DNA of 64,000 nucleotides from Emcibacter sp. (GTDB taxonomy: Bacteria > Pseudomonadota > Alphaproteobacteria > Sphingomonadales > Emcibacteraceae). The stretch is taken from NCBI GenBank assembly GCA_021741205.1, contig JAIOYI010000011.1:28736-92735 (forward strand), in the 5' to 3' direction. The notes under the pieces are model-generated. The model was not told the DNA's origin and did no database searches. It saw only the letters and a list, made by a program, of their open reading frames with translations. The position numbers were made by a program, and so were the translations under genes. Of the stretch, positions 9,453 through 19,700 are shown in pieces. How positions within the stretch are numbered: the stretch's first letter is position 1; each line of letters begins with the position of its first letter.

Positions 9453-10367
9453 TCAATATTTGTCCCTTGGATAACTCATATGGGGGAGGTAGGTGATATT
9501 AGGAATGCTGTTTTTGGTTATGGTGATAAAGCGGTCGAGAAGATCGGATTTTTCGAGGCTTAAATGATGCTCAGAGACAATGAAGCCGATTTCTCGGTCA
9601 AGGTTGTAGCCTTCCATAGACAGACGGGTGACGCCCTCGGCACGGTAATGATCGGGCATGGTGGTAAATCCCACGCCAGCAGCCACCATGGCAAGGGCTC
9701 GTTCATCTTGGGCTGTTCTGTAAACAAGGCGGGGACGTACATTGTGATCTGTAAAAAATCGACTGGTTTCACTTAAAATTTCACAACGGCTACGGACAAT
9801 GGTTGGTTCATTGGCAAGCTCGGTCGGGTGGATAATGTCCGCCCCTGCCAAGGGATGATGGCTTGCAATGGCCAAAGAATAGGGTTCACGGTAAAGGGGG
9901 ATGGTACGCCCCTTTATACTAGGTCTTAAAATGGTCAGCGCAAGATCAATGCGCCCCTCATCCATGCGGTTTAATATTTCCTGTTCGGTGCCTTCGAATA
10001 ATTCGGTGATAAGACCCGCCTCTTGTCGTTGGAAGGGCTGTAAAATCTGTTGAATGGATTGGGAGGGAATGGTCATTAATATCCCAAGTCGCAAGAGTTT
10101 CGGTGTGTCTTCTGCTCTCATGGCAGCCTCGGCTAGGTTAAGCTGATGTAAAACCGCCTTAGCCCGCTCCACAAAGCGGGTACCATTTTCTGTGAGGAAA
10201 ACCCGTCTTGCTGAACGATCAAAAAGACTGGTGCCAAGATTTGTCTCAAGCTTTTTAATGCCCGCAGACAAGGTCGGCTGGGTCACGTAAACCCGTTCAG
10301 AGGCCTTGGTGAAACTGCCCGTTTCCACCACCGCTAGAAAATATTTTAGTTGGTATAGCTCAATCAT
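9453..10367 (-). CDS. LysR family transcriptional regulator, divergent from the leucine-degradation operon
   Basis: A 304-residue LysR-type regulator. The winged HTH is at the N-terminus (YQLKYFLAVVETGSFTKASERVYVTQPTLSAGIKKLE), followed by a periplasmic-binding-like effector domain. I chose the ATG at 10367 (MIELYQ) because LysR proteins start there; an in-frame TTG at 10385 would add six residues. It is divergent from liuB, and the spacer contains a 17-bp perfect palindrome of LysR-box form, so it is probably the operon's activator. Leucine/isovalerate (liu) operons in other proteobacteria are more often controlled by the MerR-type LiuR. Confidence 0.9.
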   Translation of the reverse strand: MIELYQLKYFLAVVETGSFTKASERVYVTQPTLSAGIKKLETNLGTSLFDRSARRVFLTENGTRFVERAKAVLHQLNLAEAAMRAEDTPKLLRLGILMTIPSQSIQQILQPFQRQEAGLITELFEGTEQEILNRMDEGRIDLALTILRPSIKGRTIPLYREPYSLAIASHHPLAGADIIHPTELANEPTIVRSRCEILSETSRFFTDHNVRPRLVYRTAQDERALAMVAAGVGFTTMPDHYRAEGVTRLSMEGYNLDREIGFIVSEHHLSLEKSDLLDRFITITKNSIPNITYLPHMSYPRDKY

Positions 10368-10398
10368 CGGGAAATTATAACGCAACTTTTCTTTAAAT

Positions 10399-10415
10399 CA
10401 TAGAAATTTTCTATG
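10399..10415. promoter_or_regulatory. LysR-type operator palindrome
   Basis: CATAGAAA-T-TTTCTATG is a perfect 8+8 palindrome around one base. It sits 32 bases upstream of the LysR ATG and 83 upstream of the liuB ATG. It contains the T-N11-A pattern of LysR binding sites. A related half-site, ATCTATG, occurs about 25 bases further towards liuB, as expected for an activation subsite. Confidence 0.65.
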
Positions 10416-10497
10416 GAAAGGATAAATATTAGTGATTTTATCTATGTTGTTTTATGGGCTAAGATAGATCAAACTTAACAGCAGGGTGCAACATTAT

Positions 10498-12105
10498 ATG
10501 ACAATCATTCAATCTGCCATAGATCGTAATAGTCCTGAATATTTGTCCAATCAAAAAGCCATGGCGGCTATTGTTGCGGATTTGAACCAGAAAATTGCCA
10601 CCATTGAATTGGGCGGCGGTGTTAAATATTGTGAACGTCATTTGGAGCGAGGCAAGCTTCTTCCCCGTGATCGGGTGAATAGACTTTTAGACAAGGGATC
10701 GGCCTTTCTCGAATTTTCTCAGCTTGCTGCCTATGATATGTATAGCAAGGACGTGGCGGCCGCAGGCGTGATCACAGGGGTCGGCCGTATTGCGGGTCAG
10801 GAATGCGTTATTGTCTGTAATGATGCAACCGTTAAGGGCGGCAGCTATTTTCCCATGACCGTGAAAAAGCATTTGCGGGCGCAGGAAATCGCCGAGCAGA
10901 ACAACTTGCCTTGCGTTTATCTGGTGGATAGCGGCGGGGCAAATTTGCCGACACAAGATGATGTTTTTCCCGATAAAAACCATTTTGGCCGAATTTTTTA
11001 TAATCAAGCCCGCATGTCTGCCAAGGGTATTCCGCAAGTGGCGGTCGTGATGGGGTCTTGTACGGCGGGTGGGGCTTACGTGCCGGCCATGAGCGATGAA
11101 AATGTGATCGTAAAAGAACAAGGTACTATTTTTCTAGCAGGCCCCCCCTTGGTCAAGGCTGCAACGGGCGAGGTTGTGAGCGCCGAAGATTTGGGCGGCG
11201 GTGATGTGCATACCCGCATATCGGGGGTGGCCGATCATTTGGCGCAAGACGATAACCATGCGCTTGAAATTGCTCGCACCATTGTGAGAAATTTAAATCG
11301 GAAAAAAACCATTCAGCTTGACGTGAAAGAAAGCTGCGAGCCGTTTTATGATCCATCCGAACTTCATGGTATAGTCCCGCCTGATCTTAAAACGCCCTAT
11401 GACGTGCGGGAGGTGATCGCGCGAATTGTGGACGGCAGCGAATTTGACGAGTTTAAGAAACGCTACGGCACCACTATTGTTTGTGGTTTCGCCCATATTT
11501 ACGGCATGCCAGTGGGCATTGTGGCCAATAATGGGGTTATTTTTTCTGAATCCGCCCTTAAAGGCGCTCATTTTGTCGAGCTTTGTAATCATCGGAAAAT
11601 TCCATTAATTTTCTTGCAAAATGTGACAGGCTTTATGGTTGGACAAAAATATGAGGCGGGCGGTATTGCACGGGACGGGGCAAAGCTTGTGACGGCCGTA
11701 TCATGTGCCGAGGTGCCGAAATTCACCGTCATTATCGGCGGCTCCTTTGGCGCAGGAAATTACGGCATGTGCGGCAGAGCCTATAACCCCCGCTTTTTGT
11801 GGATGTGGCCCAATGCACGGGTTTCTGTCATGGGGGGTGAACAGGCGGCCAATGTTTTGGCGACCGTAAGACGGGACGGCATTGAACGGGACGGAAAAGA
11901 GTGGAGCGCAGAAGACGAGGCGGCCTTTAAAAAGCCCATCGAGGCGCAATATGAAAGCCAAGGTCATCCCTATTATGCCTCGGCACGATTATGGGATGAT
12001 GGGGTTATTGATCCTAAGGATACAAGGCGTGTCTTGGGGCTTGGGCTATCGGCAAGCCTGAATGCACCCTTTGGTCAAACCACTTACGGCGTCTTTAGAA
12101 TGTAG
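10498..12105 (+). CDS. liuB: Methylcrotonoyl-CoA carboxylase beta subunit
   Basis: Carboxyltransferase subunit that moves CO2 from biotin to 3-methylcrotonyl-CoA in leucine and isovalerate breakdown. At 535 residues it matches MccB/LiuB. Features include the [21 protein letters not shown] opening, the first crotonase-like half ([35 protein letters not shown]) and the second half with [19 protein letters not shown] and [16 protein letters not shown]. The ATG at 10498 follows CAGGGTG; a GTG at 10486 overlaps that ribosome site and is less likely. It is the first gene of the operon. Confidence 0.95.
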   Translation: MTIIQSAIDRNSPEYLSNQKAMAAIVADLNQKIATIELGGGVKYCERHLERGKLLPRDRVNRLLDKGSAFLEFSQLAAYDMYSKDVAAAGVITGVGRIAGQECVIVCNDATVKGGSYFPMTVKKHLRAQEIAEQNNLPCVYLVDSGGANLPTQDDVFPDKNHFGRIFYNQARMSAKGIPQVAVVMGSCTAGGAYVPAMSDENVIVKEQGTIFLAGPPLVKAATGEVVSAEDLGGGDVHTRISGVADHLAQDDNHALEIARTIVRNLNRKKTIQLDVKESCEPFYDPSELHGIVPPDLKTPYDVREVIARIVDGSEFDEFKKRYGTTIVCGFAHIYGMPVGIVANNGVIFSESALKGAHFVELCNHRKIPLIFLQNVTGFMVGQKYEAGGIARDGAKLVTAVSCAEVPKFTVIIGGSFGAGNYGMCGRAYNPRFLWMWPNARVSVMGGEQAANVLATVRRDGIERDGKEWSAEDEAAFKKPIEAQYESQGHPYYASARLWDDGVIDPKDTRRVLGLGLSASLNAPFGQTTYGVFRM

Positions 12106-12128
12106 GCTGAACGGCAAGGAATAAATAG

Positions 12129-12932
12129 ATGACATATGCAACATTATTATTTGAGCAGGATGAGAGCGGCATCGCAAAAGTTACCCTCAACAGACCCGAT
12201 GTTCATAACGCCTTTGATGAACATATGATAAGAGAATTGAGAGATGTTTTTGACAGAATTGAAGAGGATAAATCTTGTCGTGTGGTGGTGTTGCGGGGGG
12301 CGGGTAAAAGCTTTTCGGCAGGGGCAGATCTTGGCTGGATGAAGCGCGCATCGGGCTTTTCTCATAATCAGAATATTGCGGATGCTGAATATTTGGCTTC
12401 TATGTTGTCAAGCTTAAATGGATCGGGCAAAATGACGATCGCCTGTGTTCATGGGGCGGCCTTGGGTGGGGGGCTTGGGCTTTTGTCCTGCTGTGATGTG
12501 GTGATTGCAGATCAAAATACAACATTCGCCCTGTCAGAAGTTAAAATAGGCCTTATACCAGCGACTATTTCCCCCTATGTCTTAAAGGCGATGGGAGCAC
12601 GCAATGCAAGACGTTATTTCCAAACGGGCGAGCGGTTTAAAGGGGTGAAGGCCTATGAAATGGGACTTGTACATGAATTGACCACCACAGAAGAGGACAT
12701 GGAAAATGCCCTGAACGCTATATTGGATCATGTAAGAGCCAATGGTCCCCATGCCATGCAGGAAGCCAAACGTCTTATTAAGGATTATGCCGGAAAACCC
12801 TTGAGCGCCGATATGATGGAAGATTCCGCCGAACGCATTGCCGCCATTCGGGCCCGCCCCGAAGCCCGTGAAGGACTGAATGCCTTTCTTGAGAAACGAA
12901 AACCCAACTGGCAAGTAAAGGGTAACACATAA
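12129..12932 (+). CDS. liuC: Methylglutaconyl-CoA hydratase (enoyl-CoA hydratase family)
   Basis: A crotonase-fold enzyme of 267 residues, predicted to hydrate 3-methylglutaconyl-CoA to HMG-CoA. The N-terminal VTLNRPDVHNAFDEHMI, the oxyanion-hole segment SFSAGADLGWMKR and the second motif HGAALGGGLGLLSCCDVVIAD with a Glu in FALSEVKIGLIPATISPYV are typical of the LiuC/AUH group. The assignment rests on its place between liuB and liuD. Its stop overlaps the start of liuD by one base, indicating translational coupling. Confidence 0.93.
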   Translation: MTYATLLFEQDESGIAKVTLNRPDVHNAFDEHMIRELRDVFDRIEEDKSCRVVVLRGAGKSFSAGADLGWMKRASGFSHNQNIADAEYLASMLSSLNGSGKMTIACVHGAALGGGLGLLSCCDVVIADQNTTFALSEVKIGLIPATISPYVLKAMGARNARRYFQTGERFKGVKAYEMGLVHELTTTEEDMENALNAILDHVRANGPHAMQEAKRLIKDYAGKPLSADMMEDSAERIAAIRARPEAREGLNAFLEKRKPNWQVKGNT

Positions 12933-14920
12933 TGTTTAAAAAAATACTGATCGCTAATCGGGGCGAAATTGCTTGTCGTGTCATAAAAACCGCGCAGAAA
13001 AATGGTATCAAGACGGTTGCGGTTTATTCTGATGCCGACAGCAATGCCCGTCACGTGCGCCTTGCGGATGAGGCTCATCATATTGGCGGGGCGGCGGCAA
13101 AGGACAGCTATCTTTTGGCCGATGTTATTCTCGGGGTGGCTCTAAAATCAGGGGCAGAGGCCATTCATCCGGGCTATGGATTTTTATCGGAAAATGCGGA
13201 ATTTTCCGAAGCTTGCGCCAAGGCTGGTATTGCCTTTATTGGACCTAGTGCCAATAGCATTCGTTCTATGGGCCTTAAAGACAGAGCCAAGGATATTATG
13301 AGCAAGGCGGGCGTTCCTGTGGTACCAGGTTATCAGGGAACGGATCAAACACCTGCAACATTACAAAAACAGGCCGATGATATAGGCTATCCTGTTTTGA
13401 TTAAAGCCATTGCGGGTGGCGGCGGTAAAGGTATGCGGCTTGTGGAAAAGTCGGCAGATTTCATCTCATCCCTCGAAAGTTGTCAGCGGGAGGCAAAGTC
13501 CTCTTTCGGCAATGCCCATGTATTGATTGAAAAATATTTGACCCGCCCTCGCCATATCGAGGTGCAGGTTTTTGGCGATAATTTTGGCGATGCGGTTTAT
13601 CTGTATGAGCGGGATTGTTCCCTGCAGCGGCGCCATCAAAAGGTGGTCGAAGAAGCCCCCGCCCCCGATATGTCGGAGCATATGCGAAAAGCCATGGGCG
13701 ATGCGGCGGTAAAGGCGGCTCAGGCTATAGCCTATTCTGGGGCAGGTACTATTGAATTTATCGTTGATGTGGAAAATGGGTTGGAGAATGCCCCCTTTTA
13801 TTTCATGGAAATGAATACAAGACTTCAGGTGGAACATCCCGTGACCGAGCTTATCACGGGGCAGGATTTGGTGGATTGGCAGCTCCGTATTGCGGCGGGG
13901 GAAAGACTCCCCCTTGTTCAAGCGGATATCCCTCTGCATGGTCATGCCTTTGAGGTTAGACTTTATGCCGAAGACCCTGAAAATAATTTTATGCCCCAAA
14001 CGGGACGGATCAATCATTTTTCAACGCCCACACAGAATGAAAATTTCCGTCTTGATACGGGGGTTGAAGTGGGCGATGAGGTTAGTATTTACTATGATCC
14101 CATGATTGCCAAGCTGATTGTATGGGGGCATAATCGTGAGGCGGCCTTGCGTCATATGGGCAGAGCCTTGGAAAATACCGCAATTTCAGGCTTGAAATGT
14201 AATTTGGAATTTTTGGGTAATATTATTAACCATTCCGCCTTTCAGGCAGCCCATATTGATACGGGCTTTATTGAACGCCATAAAAATGACCTCATGCCAC
14301 AAAATAAGCGGGCGGATCATCATATCTTGGCTCTTGCCACCATGGCGGAACTCGACCCAAATCGGCAGGGATCTGATCCTTGGGGCTGGTCTGATGGTTG
14401 GCGAATGAATTTGGATTTAAAGACTACGCTTACCTTCATAGATCATGAGGAAAAGCGGGCTGTTAAGGTTATGTACAGGGAAAAGGGATTCTGTTTAACC
14501 ATTGATGATCAGGATATTGAGGTTCAGATACTCCGCCATGAGGGTGTTGCTCTTGACCTTATGGTCAATGGTCATAAAATCTCGGCGAAGGTTATTAAAA
14601 AGGGGCAGGATTTCACCCTATTTTATGGTGCGAGCGTTTCCTATTTGCATCATTATTTGGCGGGTGCCGAGGGTGAGGACGAGACAACGGGATCAGGCAT
14701 TATCACAACACCCATGCCCGGCAAGGTCACCCAAGTTATGGTGAAAGAAGGTGATCTTGTGACGCTCGGGCAGCCTCTGATGATATTGGAAGCCATGAAA
14801 ATGGAGCATACCATCAAGGCGCAAATTGTGGGCAAGGTTGATATGTTTCGGCTAGCCATAGGGGATCAGGTGGCCGAGGGTGCGATTTTGATCCGTATTA
14901 TAGAGGAGGGGGCAATATGA
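12932..14920 (+). CDS. liuD: Methylcrotonoyl-CoA carboxylase alpha (biotin) subunit
   Basis: Biotin carboxylase plus biotin carrier in one 662-residue chain. The N-terminal biotin carboxylase domain (about residues 1-450) shows [31 protein letters not shown], the ATP loop [11 protein letters not shown] and [15 protein letters not shown] linking domain follows, and the C-terminal carrier has EAMKMEHT with the biotinylated Lys near residue 623. It pairs with LiuB to carboxylate 3-methylcrotonyl-CoA. It overlaps liuC upstream and liuE downstream by one and four bases, so the genes form a tight operon. Confidence 0.95.
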   Translation: MFKKILIANRGEIACRVIKTAQKNGIKTVAVYSDADSNARHVRLADEAHHIGGAAAKDSYLLADVILGVALKSGAEAIHPGYGFLSENAEFSEACAKAGIAFIGPSANSIRSMGLKDRAKDIMSKAGVPVVPGYQGTDQTPATLQKQADDIGYPVLIKAIAGGGGKGMRLVEKSADFISSLESCQREAKSSFGNAHVLIEKYLTRPRHIEVQVFGDNFGDAVYLYERDCSLQRRHQKVVEEAPAPDMSEHMRKAMGDAAVKAAQAIAYSGAGTIEFIVDVENGLENAPFYFMEMNTRLQVEHPVTELITGQDLVDWQLRIAAGERLPLVQADIPLHGHAFEVRLYAEDPENNFMPQTGRINHFSTPTQNENFRLDTGVEVGDEVSIYYDPMIAKLIVWGHNREAALRHMGRALENTAISGLKCNLEFLGNIINHSAFQAAHIDTGFIERHKNDLMPQNKRADHHILALATMAELDPNRQGSDPWGWSDGWRMNLDLKTTLTFIDHEEKRAVKVMYREKGFCLTIDDQDIEVQILRHEGVALDLMVNGHKISAKVIKKGQDFTLFYGASVSYLHHYLAGAEGEDETTGSGIITTPMPGKVTQVMVKEGDLVTLGQPLMILEAMKMEHTIKAQIVGKVDMFRLAIGDQVAEGAILIRIIEEGAI

Positions 14921-15816
14921 CCCTGCCTTCCAAAGTTCGTCTTTATGAGGTTGGCCCTCGTGACGGGTTGCAGAATGAAAAGCAGATTGTGCCCACGGCT
15001 ATTAAGCTTGAACTGATCAGCCTGTTGACCGATACGGGGCTTTCTAAGATTGAGGCCACAAGTTTTGTATCCCCCAAATGGGTGCCGCAAATGGGCGATA
15101 ACCGTGAAATCATGGCGGGACTTGCTCCTGTTTTGGGGGTTGATTATCCTGTGCTCACCCCAAATTTAAAGGGTTTTGAAGCGGCCGTCTCAGCGGGTGC
15201 GAAAGAGGTTGCGATCTTTGGGGCGGCGTCCGAAAGCTTTAGTCAGAAAAATATAAATTGTTCCATTGCCGAAAGCTTAGAGCGATTTATGCCTATTATG
15301 GCGCAGGCGAAGGCGCATAATATTTTGGTGCGGGGTTATATTTCTTGCGTTGTGGGTTGCCCTTATGAGGGGAAAATTTCCCCCCTTGCAGTAGCAAAAA
15401 TCGCTAAAAAAATGTTTGAAATGGGCTGTTATGAAATATCCCTTGGCGATACAACGGGTGTTGCCACGCCAAAAGATATTGATACCCTTCTTGATGTTGT
15501 GATGGATTATGTGCAAGTGGCGCATCTCGCCCTGCATTGTCATGATACCTACGGTCAGGCCTTGGCCAATATTTTGGCGGGGCTTCATAGGGGAATTTCC
15601 GTGATTGACAGTTCGGTTGCGGGGCTTGGGGGCTGTCCTTATGCGGTGGGGGCTTCTGGTAATGTGGCGACCGAGGACGTGCTTTATATGCTGAACGGCA
15701 TGGGCATTGAAACGGGCGTTGATCTTAATAAAATGATCAAGGCCGCATGGTATATTTCTGATTTTCTGGGGCGGCGGCCATCTTCTAAGGTGGCGCTTGC
15801 TCTTCACAATAAATGA
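14917..15816 (+). CDS. liuE: Hydroxymethylglutaryl-CoA lyase
   Basis: Cleaves HMG-CoA to acetyl-CoA and acetoacetate, the last step of leucine carbon breakdown. The 299-residue TIM-barrel protein starts [20 protein letters not shown], which holds the metal-binding Asp and catalytic Arg. It has [11 protein letters not shown], the metal His pair in [13 protein letters not shown], and the HMGL signature loop [14 protein letters not shown] with the catalytic Cys. Its start overlaps the liuD stop by four bases (ATGA). Confidence 0.95.
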   Translation: MTLPSKVRLYEVGPRDGLQNEKQIVPTAIKLELISLLTDTGLSKIEATSFVSPKWVPQMGDNREIMAGLAPVLGVDYPVLTPNLKGFEAAVSAGAKEVAIFGAASESFSQKNINCSIAESLERFMPIMAQAKAHNILVRGYISCVVGCPYEGKISPLAVAKIAKKMFEMGCYEISLGDTTGVATPKDIDTLLDVVMDYVQVAHLALHCHDTYGQALANILAGLHRGISVIDSSVAGLGGCPYAVGASGNVATEDVLYMLNGMGIETGVDLNKMIKAAWYISDFLGRRPSSKVALALHNK

Positions 15817-15840
15817 TTTTTAACAAGAAAGGGTTATCTC

Positions 15841-17007
15841 ATGATTTCCTATCCATCACTGAATTTTAATCTGGGCGAAGATATTGATATGTTGCGGGAC
15901 AGTGTGGCGAATTTTGCCGCAAAGGAGCTTGCACCTCTTGCGGCTGAGATTGATGCGACCAATAATTTCCCCGAAGGATTCTGGCAGAAAATGGGTGATC
16001 TTGGTATTTTGGGAGTGACGGTGGATGAAGAATATGGCGGTGTTGAAATGGGCTATCTTGCCCATACCATTTGTATGGAGGAAATTTCACGGGCCAGTGC
16101 AAGCGTGGGGCTAAGCTACGGCGCTCATTCCAATCTTTGTGTGAATCAGATCAGCCGTAACGGATCGGACGAACAAAAGGCAAAATATCTGCCAAAGCTG
16201 ATTTCGGGGCAACATGTGGGTGCGCTTGCCATGAGCGAACCTGGGTCAGGCTCAGACGTGGTCAGTATGAAACTTCGGGCTGAAAAGAAGGGCGATCGTT
16301 ATATCCTGAACGGCAATAAAATGTGGATCACCAATGGTCCTGATGCCAATACGCTTGTGGTTTATGCTAAAACGGATCTTGCTGCAGGACCAAAAGGCAT
16401 TACAGCTTTCATCATTGAAAAAACATTCAAGGGATTTAGTACGGCACAAAAACTTGATAAGCTCGGCATGCGAGGATCAAACACTTGCGAGCTTGTTTTT
16501 GAAGATTGCGAAGTGCCCGAAGAAAATATCCTTGGCAAGCTTGACGGCGGGGTCAGGGTATTGATGTCAGGGCTTGATTATGAGCGGGTGGTGTTATCAG
16601 GGGGCCCTGTGGGTATTATGCAGGCCTGCCTTGATGTGGTATTGCCCTATATTCATGACCGCAAACAATTTGGCACTCCTATTGGTGAATTTCAGCTTAT
16701 GCAGGGCAAGATTGCTGATATGTATACAGAGCTTAATGCTTGCAGAGCCTATGTCTATGCGGTGGCAGCGGCTTGTGATCGGGGAGAAACCACCCGCAAA
16801 GATGCAGCGGGCTGTATTTTATATTCAGCGGAAAAGGCCACCCAAATGGCACTTCAGGCCATTCAAAGTTTAGGCGGTAATGGCTATATCAATGAATTTC
16901 CCACGGGGCGTCTGCTTCGGGATGCAAAGCTTTATGAAATTGGTGCTGGCACAAGCGAAATTCGCCGTATGTTGATTGGGCGGGAATTATTTGGCGAAAC
17001 GGTTTAA
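15841..17007 (+). CDS. liuA: Isovaleryl-CoA dehydrogenase
   Basis: FAD-dependent acyl-CoA dehydrogenase of 388 residues that oxidises isovaleryl-CoA to 3-methylcrotonyl-CoA, the entry step of the pathway. Motifs include [14 protein letters not shown] and [18 protein letters not shown]. The catalytic Glu lies in [14 protein letters not shown], a position used by isovaleryl-CoA dehydrogenases rather than by short-chain enzymes. C-terminal motifs are [33 protein letters not shown]. It is the last gene of the operon, 25 bases after liuE with its own AAGAAAGGG ribosome site; liu operons elsewhere usually begin with liuA. Confidence 0.95.
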   Translation: MISYPSLNFNLGEDIDMLRDSVANFAAKELAPLAAEIDATNNFPEGFWQKMGDLGILGVTVDEEYGGVEMGYLAHTICMEEISRASASVGLSYGAHSNLCVNQISRNGSDEQKAKYLPKLISGQHVGALAMSEPGSGSDVVSMKLRAEKKGDRYILNGNKMWITNGPDANTLVVYAKTDLAAGPKGITAFIIEKTFKGFSTAQKLDKLGMRGSNTCELVFEDCEVPEENILGKLDGGVRVLMSGLDYERVVLSGGPVGIMQACLDVVLPYIHDRKQFGTPIGEFQLMQGKIADMYTELNACRAYVYAVAAACDRGETTRKDAAGCILYSAEKATQMALQAIQSLGGNGYINEFPTGRLLRDAKLYEIGAGTSEIRRMLIGRELFGETV

Positions 17008-17014
17008 GGTTTCA

Positions 17015-17260
17015 TCAGTTTTCGGTGGTTAACCCTAAATCTTGGGCTTTGGAGAAGGAAAAGCCTTTGCCTGCGATTTCTTCTTCATCCTCTTCAATGA
17101 GGGCGCGGGTTTTCTTTTGCTGGGTTTCATAGTCTTCAAGCATACGAAGTCCCGCACGCACGATTTCGCTTGCATTATTGAAACGCCCGCTGTCGATTTG
17201 GTTAGAAATGAAGGCTTCATAATAGTCGCCAACAACATAAGATTTTTTGGTATTTGTCAT
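17015..17260 (-). CDS. parD: ParD-like type II antitoxin, no toxin partner visible
   Basis: An 81-residue ribbon-helix-helix protein: SYVVGDYYEAFISNQIDSGRFNNASEIVRAGLRMLEDYE is the ParD/CopG-like DNA-binding part, followed by a charged C-terminal tail that would wrap a ParE toxin. I start it at ATG 17260, behind AAAAGGAC, rather than at an upstream in-frame codon at 17293. parE usually follows parD directly, but here liuA ends eight bases away on the other strand and no ParE reading frame exists on either side. The promoter region has three GTAGGAA half-sites. The gene looks intact, so it may be an orphan regulator or a relic. Confidence 0.85.
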   Translation of the reverse strand: MTNTKKSYVVGDYYEAFISNQIDSGRFNNASEIVRAGLRMLEDYETQQKKTRALIEEDEEEIAGKGFSFSKAQDLGLTTEN

Positions 17261-17275
17261 ATTAAGTCCTTTTCT

Positions 17276-17313
17276 GTAGGAAGGACATAACATAAAGTAG
17301 GAACCATTCCTAC
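17276..17313. promoter_or_regulatory. Candidate ParD autoregulatory operator
   Basis: GTAGGAA occurs at 17276-17282 and 17297-17303, exactly 21 bases apart (two helical turns), and inverted as TTCCTAC at 17307-17313. The inner pair extends to the perfect inverted repeat AGTAGGAA-CCA-TTCCTACT (17296-17314). Arrays of short half-sites on one DNA face are typical of ribbon-helix-helix antitoxin operators, and this one lies just upstream of parD. The T-run after 17315 means the inner hairpin could also act as a terminator. Confidence 0.6.
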
Positions 17314-17325
17314 TATTTTTTGTTT

Positions 17326-18384
17326 TTAATCCTCCATCATGATGCTGTCACGTGGTCTGATATTGCCGTCTTGGGATAAAAGGATGGCTATGGGTTTAGT
17401 GCGTTCAAACTGTGAAAAGACAATCATTAAAATCACGGTGAAGGGCACGCTGAGGAACATGCCCGCGACGCCCCAGATGCTGCCCCAAAGGGCGAGGGAC
17501 AGCATAACCACAAGCGGGCTAAGGTTTAAACTGTTTCCCATTAATTTTGGTTCTAAGATATTACCTAACGTCATTTGAATGGCGATCAATGATATGATAA
17601 CAATAAAAAACGGGGTGAAGGTATCAAACTGTACAAGGCTCAAAACAGAGGGGAATAATACCGCAAGCATTGATCCTATGGTTGGAATGTAATTGAGTAA
17701 AAATATGAAGAATGCCCAGAAGCTTGCGTTATTTACCCCGACAGTAACCAATACGATATAGCAGGCACCGCCCGTGAGTACACTGACAAATGTTTTAACG
17801 CCAATATAGGTTTTAACGTCGCTTGAAATATGGTTAAGTATGGTTAGTACGTCCTCTTTATGAGAGGAGCCATTAAAGAGATGAGACAATTTTGTCTTAA
17901 AATATTTTTGTTCCAACATTAAAAATAACACATAAATTAAAATCAAGCTGGCGTTCCCCATGAGTGAGGCAAGTGCGCCCGCCACATTGGTGATAAAGGG
18001 GGTTAAATTTATCTGATGGACCATTTGGGCAAAGTTTGGTTCATCCTTTATACCAATTATATTAAATATCTTTGTGGTTAATTTGACAAAATTTTCCTGA
18101 TAGAGCGGAGCCGCCTGTTTGACTTCAACAATGTTATTGCTGATCATGCCAATAAGGAAATTCAGCACAAGAATAATAGTCAAAAGGGAGGCAATATAAC
18201 TTATCATACGAGGGATTTGCCATTTTCCAATAGTGATCTTATGAAAATAATCGGACAGGATATTGATCAAGTACCAAATCACAATCGCAATCATAAAGGG
18301 TACCAACAAATCACGGCCAATCACCATGATATAGACGATCAAAGAAATTAATCCTAGTCCTCCCGCATAGGATAAAATGCCCAT
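17326..18384 (-). CDS. AI-2E family transporter (PerM/TqsA-like)
   Basis: An inner-membrane protein of 352 residues with about seven or eight transmembrane helices: a pair at the N-terminus (GLGLISLIVYIMVIG, LLVPFMIAIVIWYLI), a long soluble stretch in the middle, and a C-terminal helix bundle. The segment FLLNYIPTIGSMLAVLFP is the strongest family signature (YIPxxGxxLA). Members include TqsA, proposed to export autoinducer-2, and sodium-proton antiporters, so the substrate is open. It seems to be a single gene; parD follows on the same strand. Confidence 0.9.
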   Translation of the reverse strand: MGILSYAGGLGLISLIVYIMVIGRDLLVPFMIAIVIWYLINILSDYFHKITIGKWQIPRMISYIASLLTIILVLNFLIGMISNNIVEVKQAAPLYQENFVKLTTKIFNIIGIKDEPNFAQMVHQINLTPFITNVAGALASLMGNASLILIYVLFLMLEQKYFKTKLSHLFNGSSHKEDVLTILNHISSDVKTYIGVKTFVSVLTGGACYIVLVTVGVNNASFWAFFIFLLNYIPTIGSMLAVLFPSVLSLVQFDTFTPFFIVIISLIAIQMTLGNILEPKLMGNSLNLSPLVVMLSLALWGSIWGVAGMFLSVPFTVILMIVFSQFERTKPIAILLSQDGNIRPRDSIMMED

Positions 18385-18607
18385 TTTATGATCTCCTTAT
18401 TATGATAAATTTTGGAAAGATTGTCCTGTTTTACGACCTAAAGGTCAAGTGATGATTTTGTCGTAAAAACAGAAATATACAACTTATAGGGGTTGTATAA
18501 TATATTTATTCTTATTTTAATCTTGTTTTTTTCTTATTCATACCTATAATAGGAATCAAGAGTCGTTTAGTTGTCGTTTTTATAGTGTAATATTATAGGA
18601 GTAAATA

Positions 18608-19231
18608 ATGCTTGGCCGACGCCCTGAATTAAGAGTTTTAGAAATAAAATCCGACATTATCAATTCTCATCAAAAAGAGGGTAGTTCTTTTAAAAGTAAA
18701 CGTAAGGCAAGAAAAATTTGCCGTCAACAAAATCATCTTAAAAAATTAATCAATGTTAAAAACTCACGCTCCATAAGAGGGAGGGAGGCAGAATTATATT
18801 CTGGTCCGACGGCGGAAACATTGGCAAAATTAATGCCAGATCCCTTGATTAAATTTAGGCGGAATGACATTCTTAACGACCAGCAGATATGGTCTTTTAC
18901 CCGTATAAGGAGGGCTATTCAAATTATCACAGACGGCACACAGACCCGCACCTCTCGGTATGGTGATGTGGTGGTGCAAACAAGTCATGGGAAATTCTCG
19001 CCTGAGGCTGATTTCGACATTAAAATTAAAGAATATTACAGCAACTGGGTTGATCGGATGAACATGGAAAGGCTCCAAGTGGGACCAGTTCTGGATATCA
19101 TCATTGATGAATTGTCATTGAGTGCGGTTGATCGAAAGTGGGGAAAAAGAAAAGGCTGGGCTAAACGCCATCTTCAGTCTTCTTTGGAGCTTTATGGCGT
19201 TTTTTTTGATCAAGTTAATAGGTATAAATAG
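18608..19231 (+). CDS. DUF6456-like protein at the head of a lysis cassette
   Basis: A basic 207-residue protein. The N-terminal half is rich in Lys and Arg (SSFKSKRKARKICRQQNHLKKL). The C-terminal helices (RMNMERLQVGPVLDIIIDELSLSAVDRKWGKRKGWAKRHLQSSLELYGVFF) resemble the end of alphaproteobacterial DUF6456 proteins, where a 'VGPELxxxLIDVCCFLKGLExxExxxGWPxRSAKxxLxxAL' pattern is usual. Those proteins are often phage-linked or HTH-containing. The family call is tentative, made from memory of the pattern. It stands nine bases before the M15 peptidase and probably shares its transcript; a regulatory role is possible but unproven. Confidence 0.6.
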   Translation: MLGRRPELRVLEIKSDIINSHQKEGSSFKSKRKARKICRQQNHLKKLINVKNSRSIRGREAELYSGPTAETLAKLMPDPLIKFRRNDILNDQQIWSFTRIRRAIQIITDGTQTRTSRYGDVVVQTSHGKFSPEADFDIKIKEYYSNWVDRMNMERLQVGPVLDIIIDELSLSAVDRKWGKRKGWAKRHLQSSLELYGVFFDQVNRYK

Positions 19232-19240
19232 GAAAATAAA

Positions 19241-19699
19241 ATGACTATCGTTAATAATAAGCTGTCGGATCATTTTTCTTTAAGGGAATTAACTCATAGC
19301 GCTGTGGCCGTGCGTCATGGATTGGATAATATCCCAACGGTTAGGGAGGTCGCCAATCTCACCAATCTTACGATACATGTTTTGGAGCCAGTACGGACAT
19401 ATTTTAACATTCCTTTTCGCCCTACAAGTGGCTACCGCAATTTAGCGGTGAATAAATTGGTGGGTTCAAAACCATCATCACAGCATATCACGGGACATGC
19501 AGCCGACTTTGAAATCCCAACCATTGCGAATTTTGATTTGGCTCATTGGATCAAAGATAATCTAGAATTTGATCAACTCATTTTGGAATTTTATCAGAAG
19601 GATAACCCCGTGAGCGGTTGGGTTCACTGCTCCTATGTTGCGGGGCATAACAGAAAAATGAGTCTGATTTTTGATGGTAAGCGTTATAAGGAGTTTTAG
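19241..19699 (+). CDS. M15 family D-Ala-D-Ala carboxypeptidase-like endolysin
   Basis: A zinc peptidase of the M15A (PF08291) type, 152 residues. Visible zinc ligands are His82 and Asp89 in SSQHITGHAAD and His129 in GWVHCSY. FRPTSGYRNLAVN is the usual family stretch before them. It has no signal peptide, so it would need the adjacent holin to reach the cell wall. These features fit a phage-type endolysin. Its last codons contain the AAGGAG ribosome site for the holin, whose ATG begins two bases after this stop. Confidence 0.9.
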   Translation: MTIVNNKLSDHFSLRELTHSAVAVRHGLDNIPTVREVANLTNLTIHVLEPVRTYFNIPFRPTSGYRNLAVNKLVGSKPSSQHITGHAADFEIPTIANFDLAHWIKDNLEFDQLILEFYQKDNPVSGWVHCSYVAGHNRKMSLIFDGKRYKEF

Positions 19700-19700
19700 G

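Noticed and set aside
17035..17238. A ParE-like or other small gene overlapping parD in another frame
   Set aside because: The frame has no ParE pattern and no ribosome site; it is a shadow of parD.
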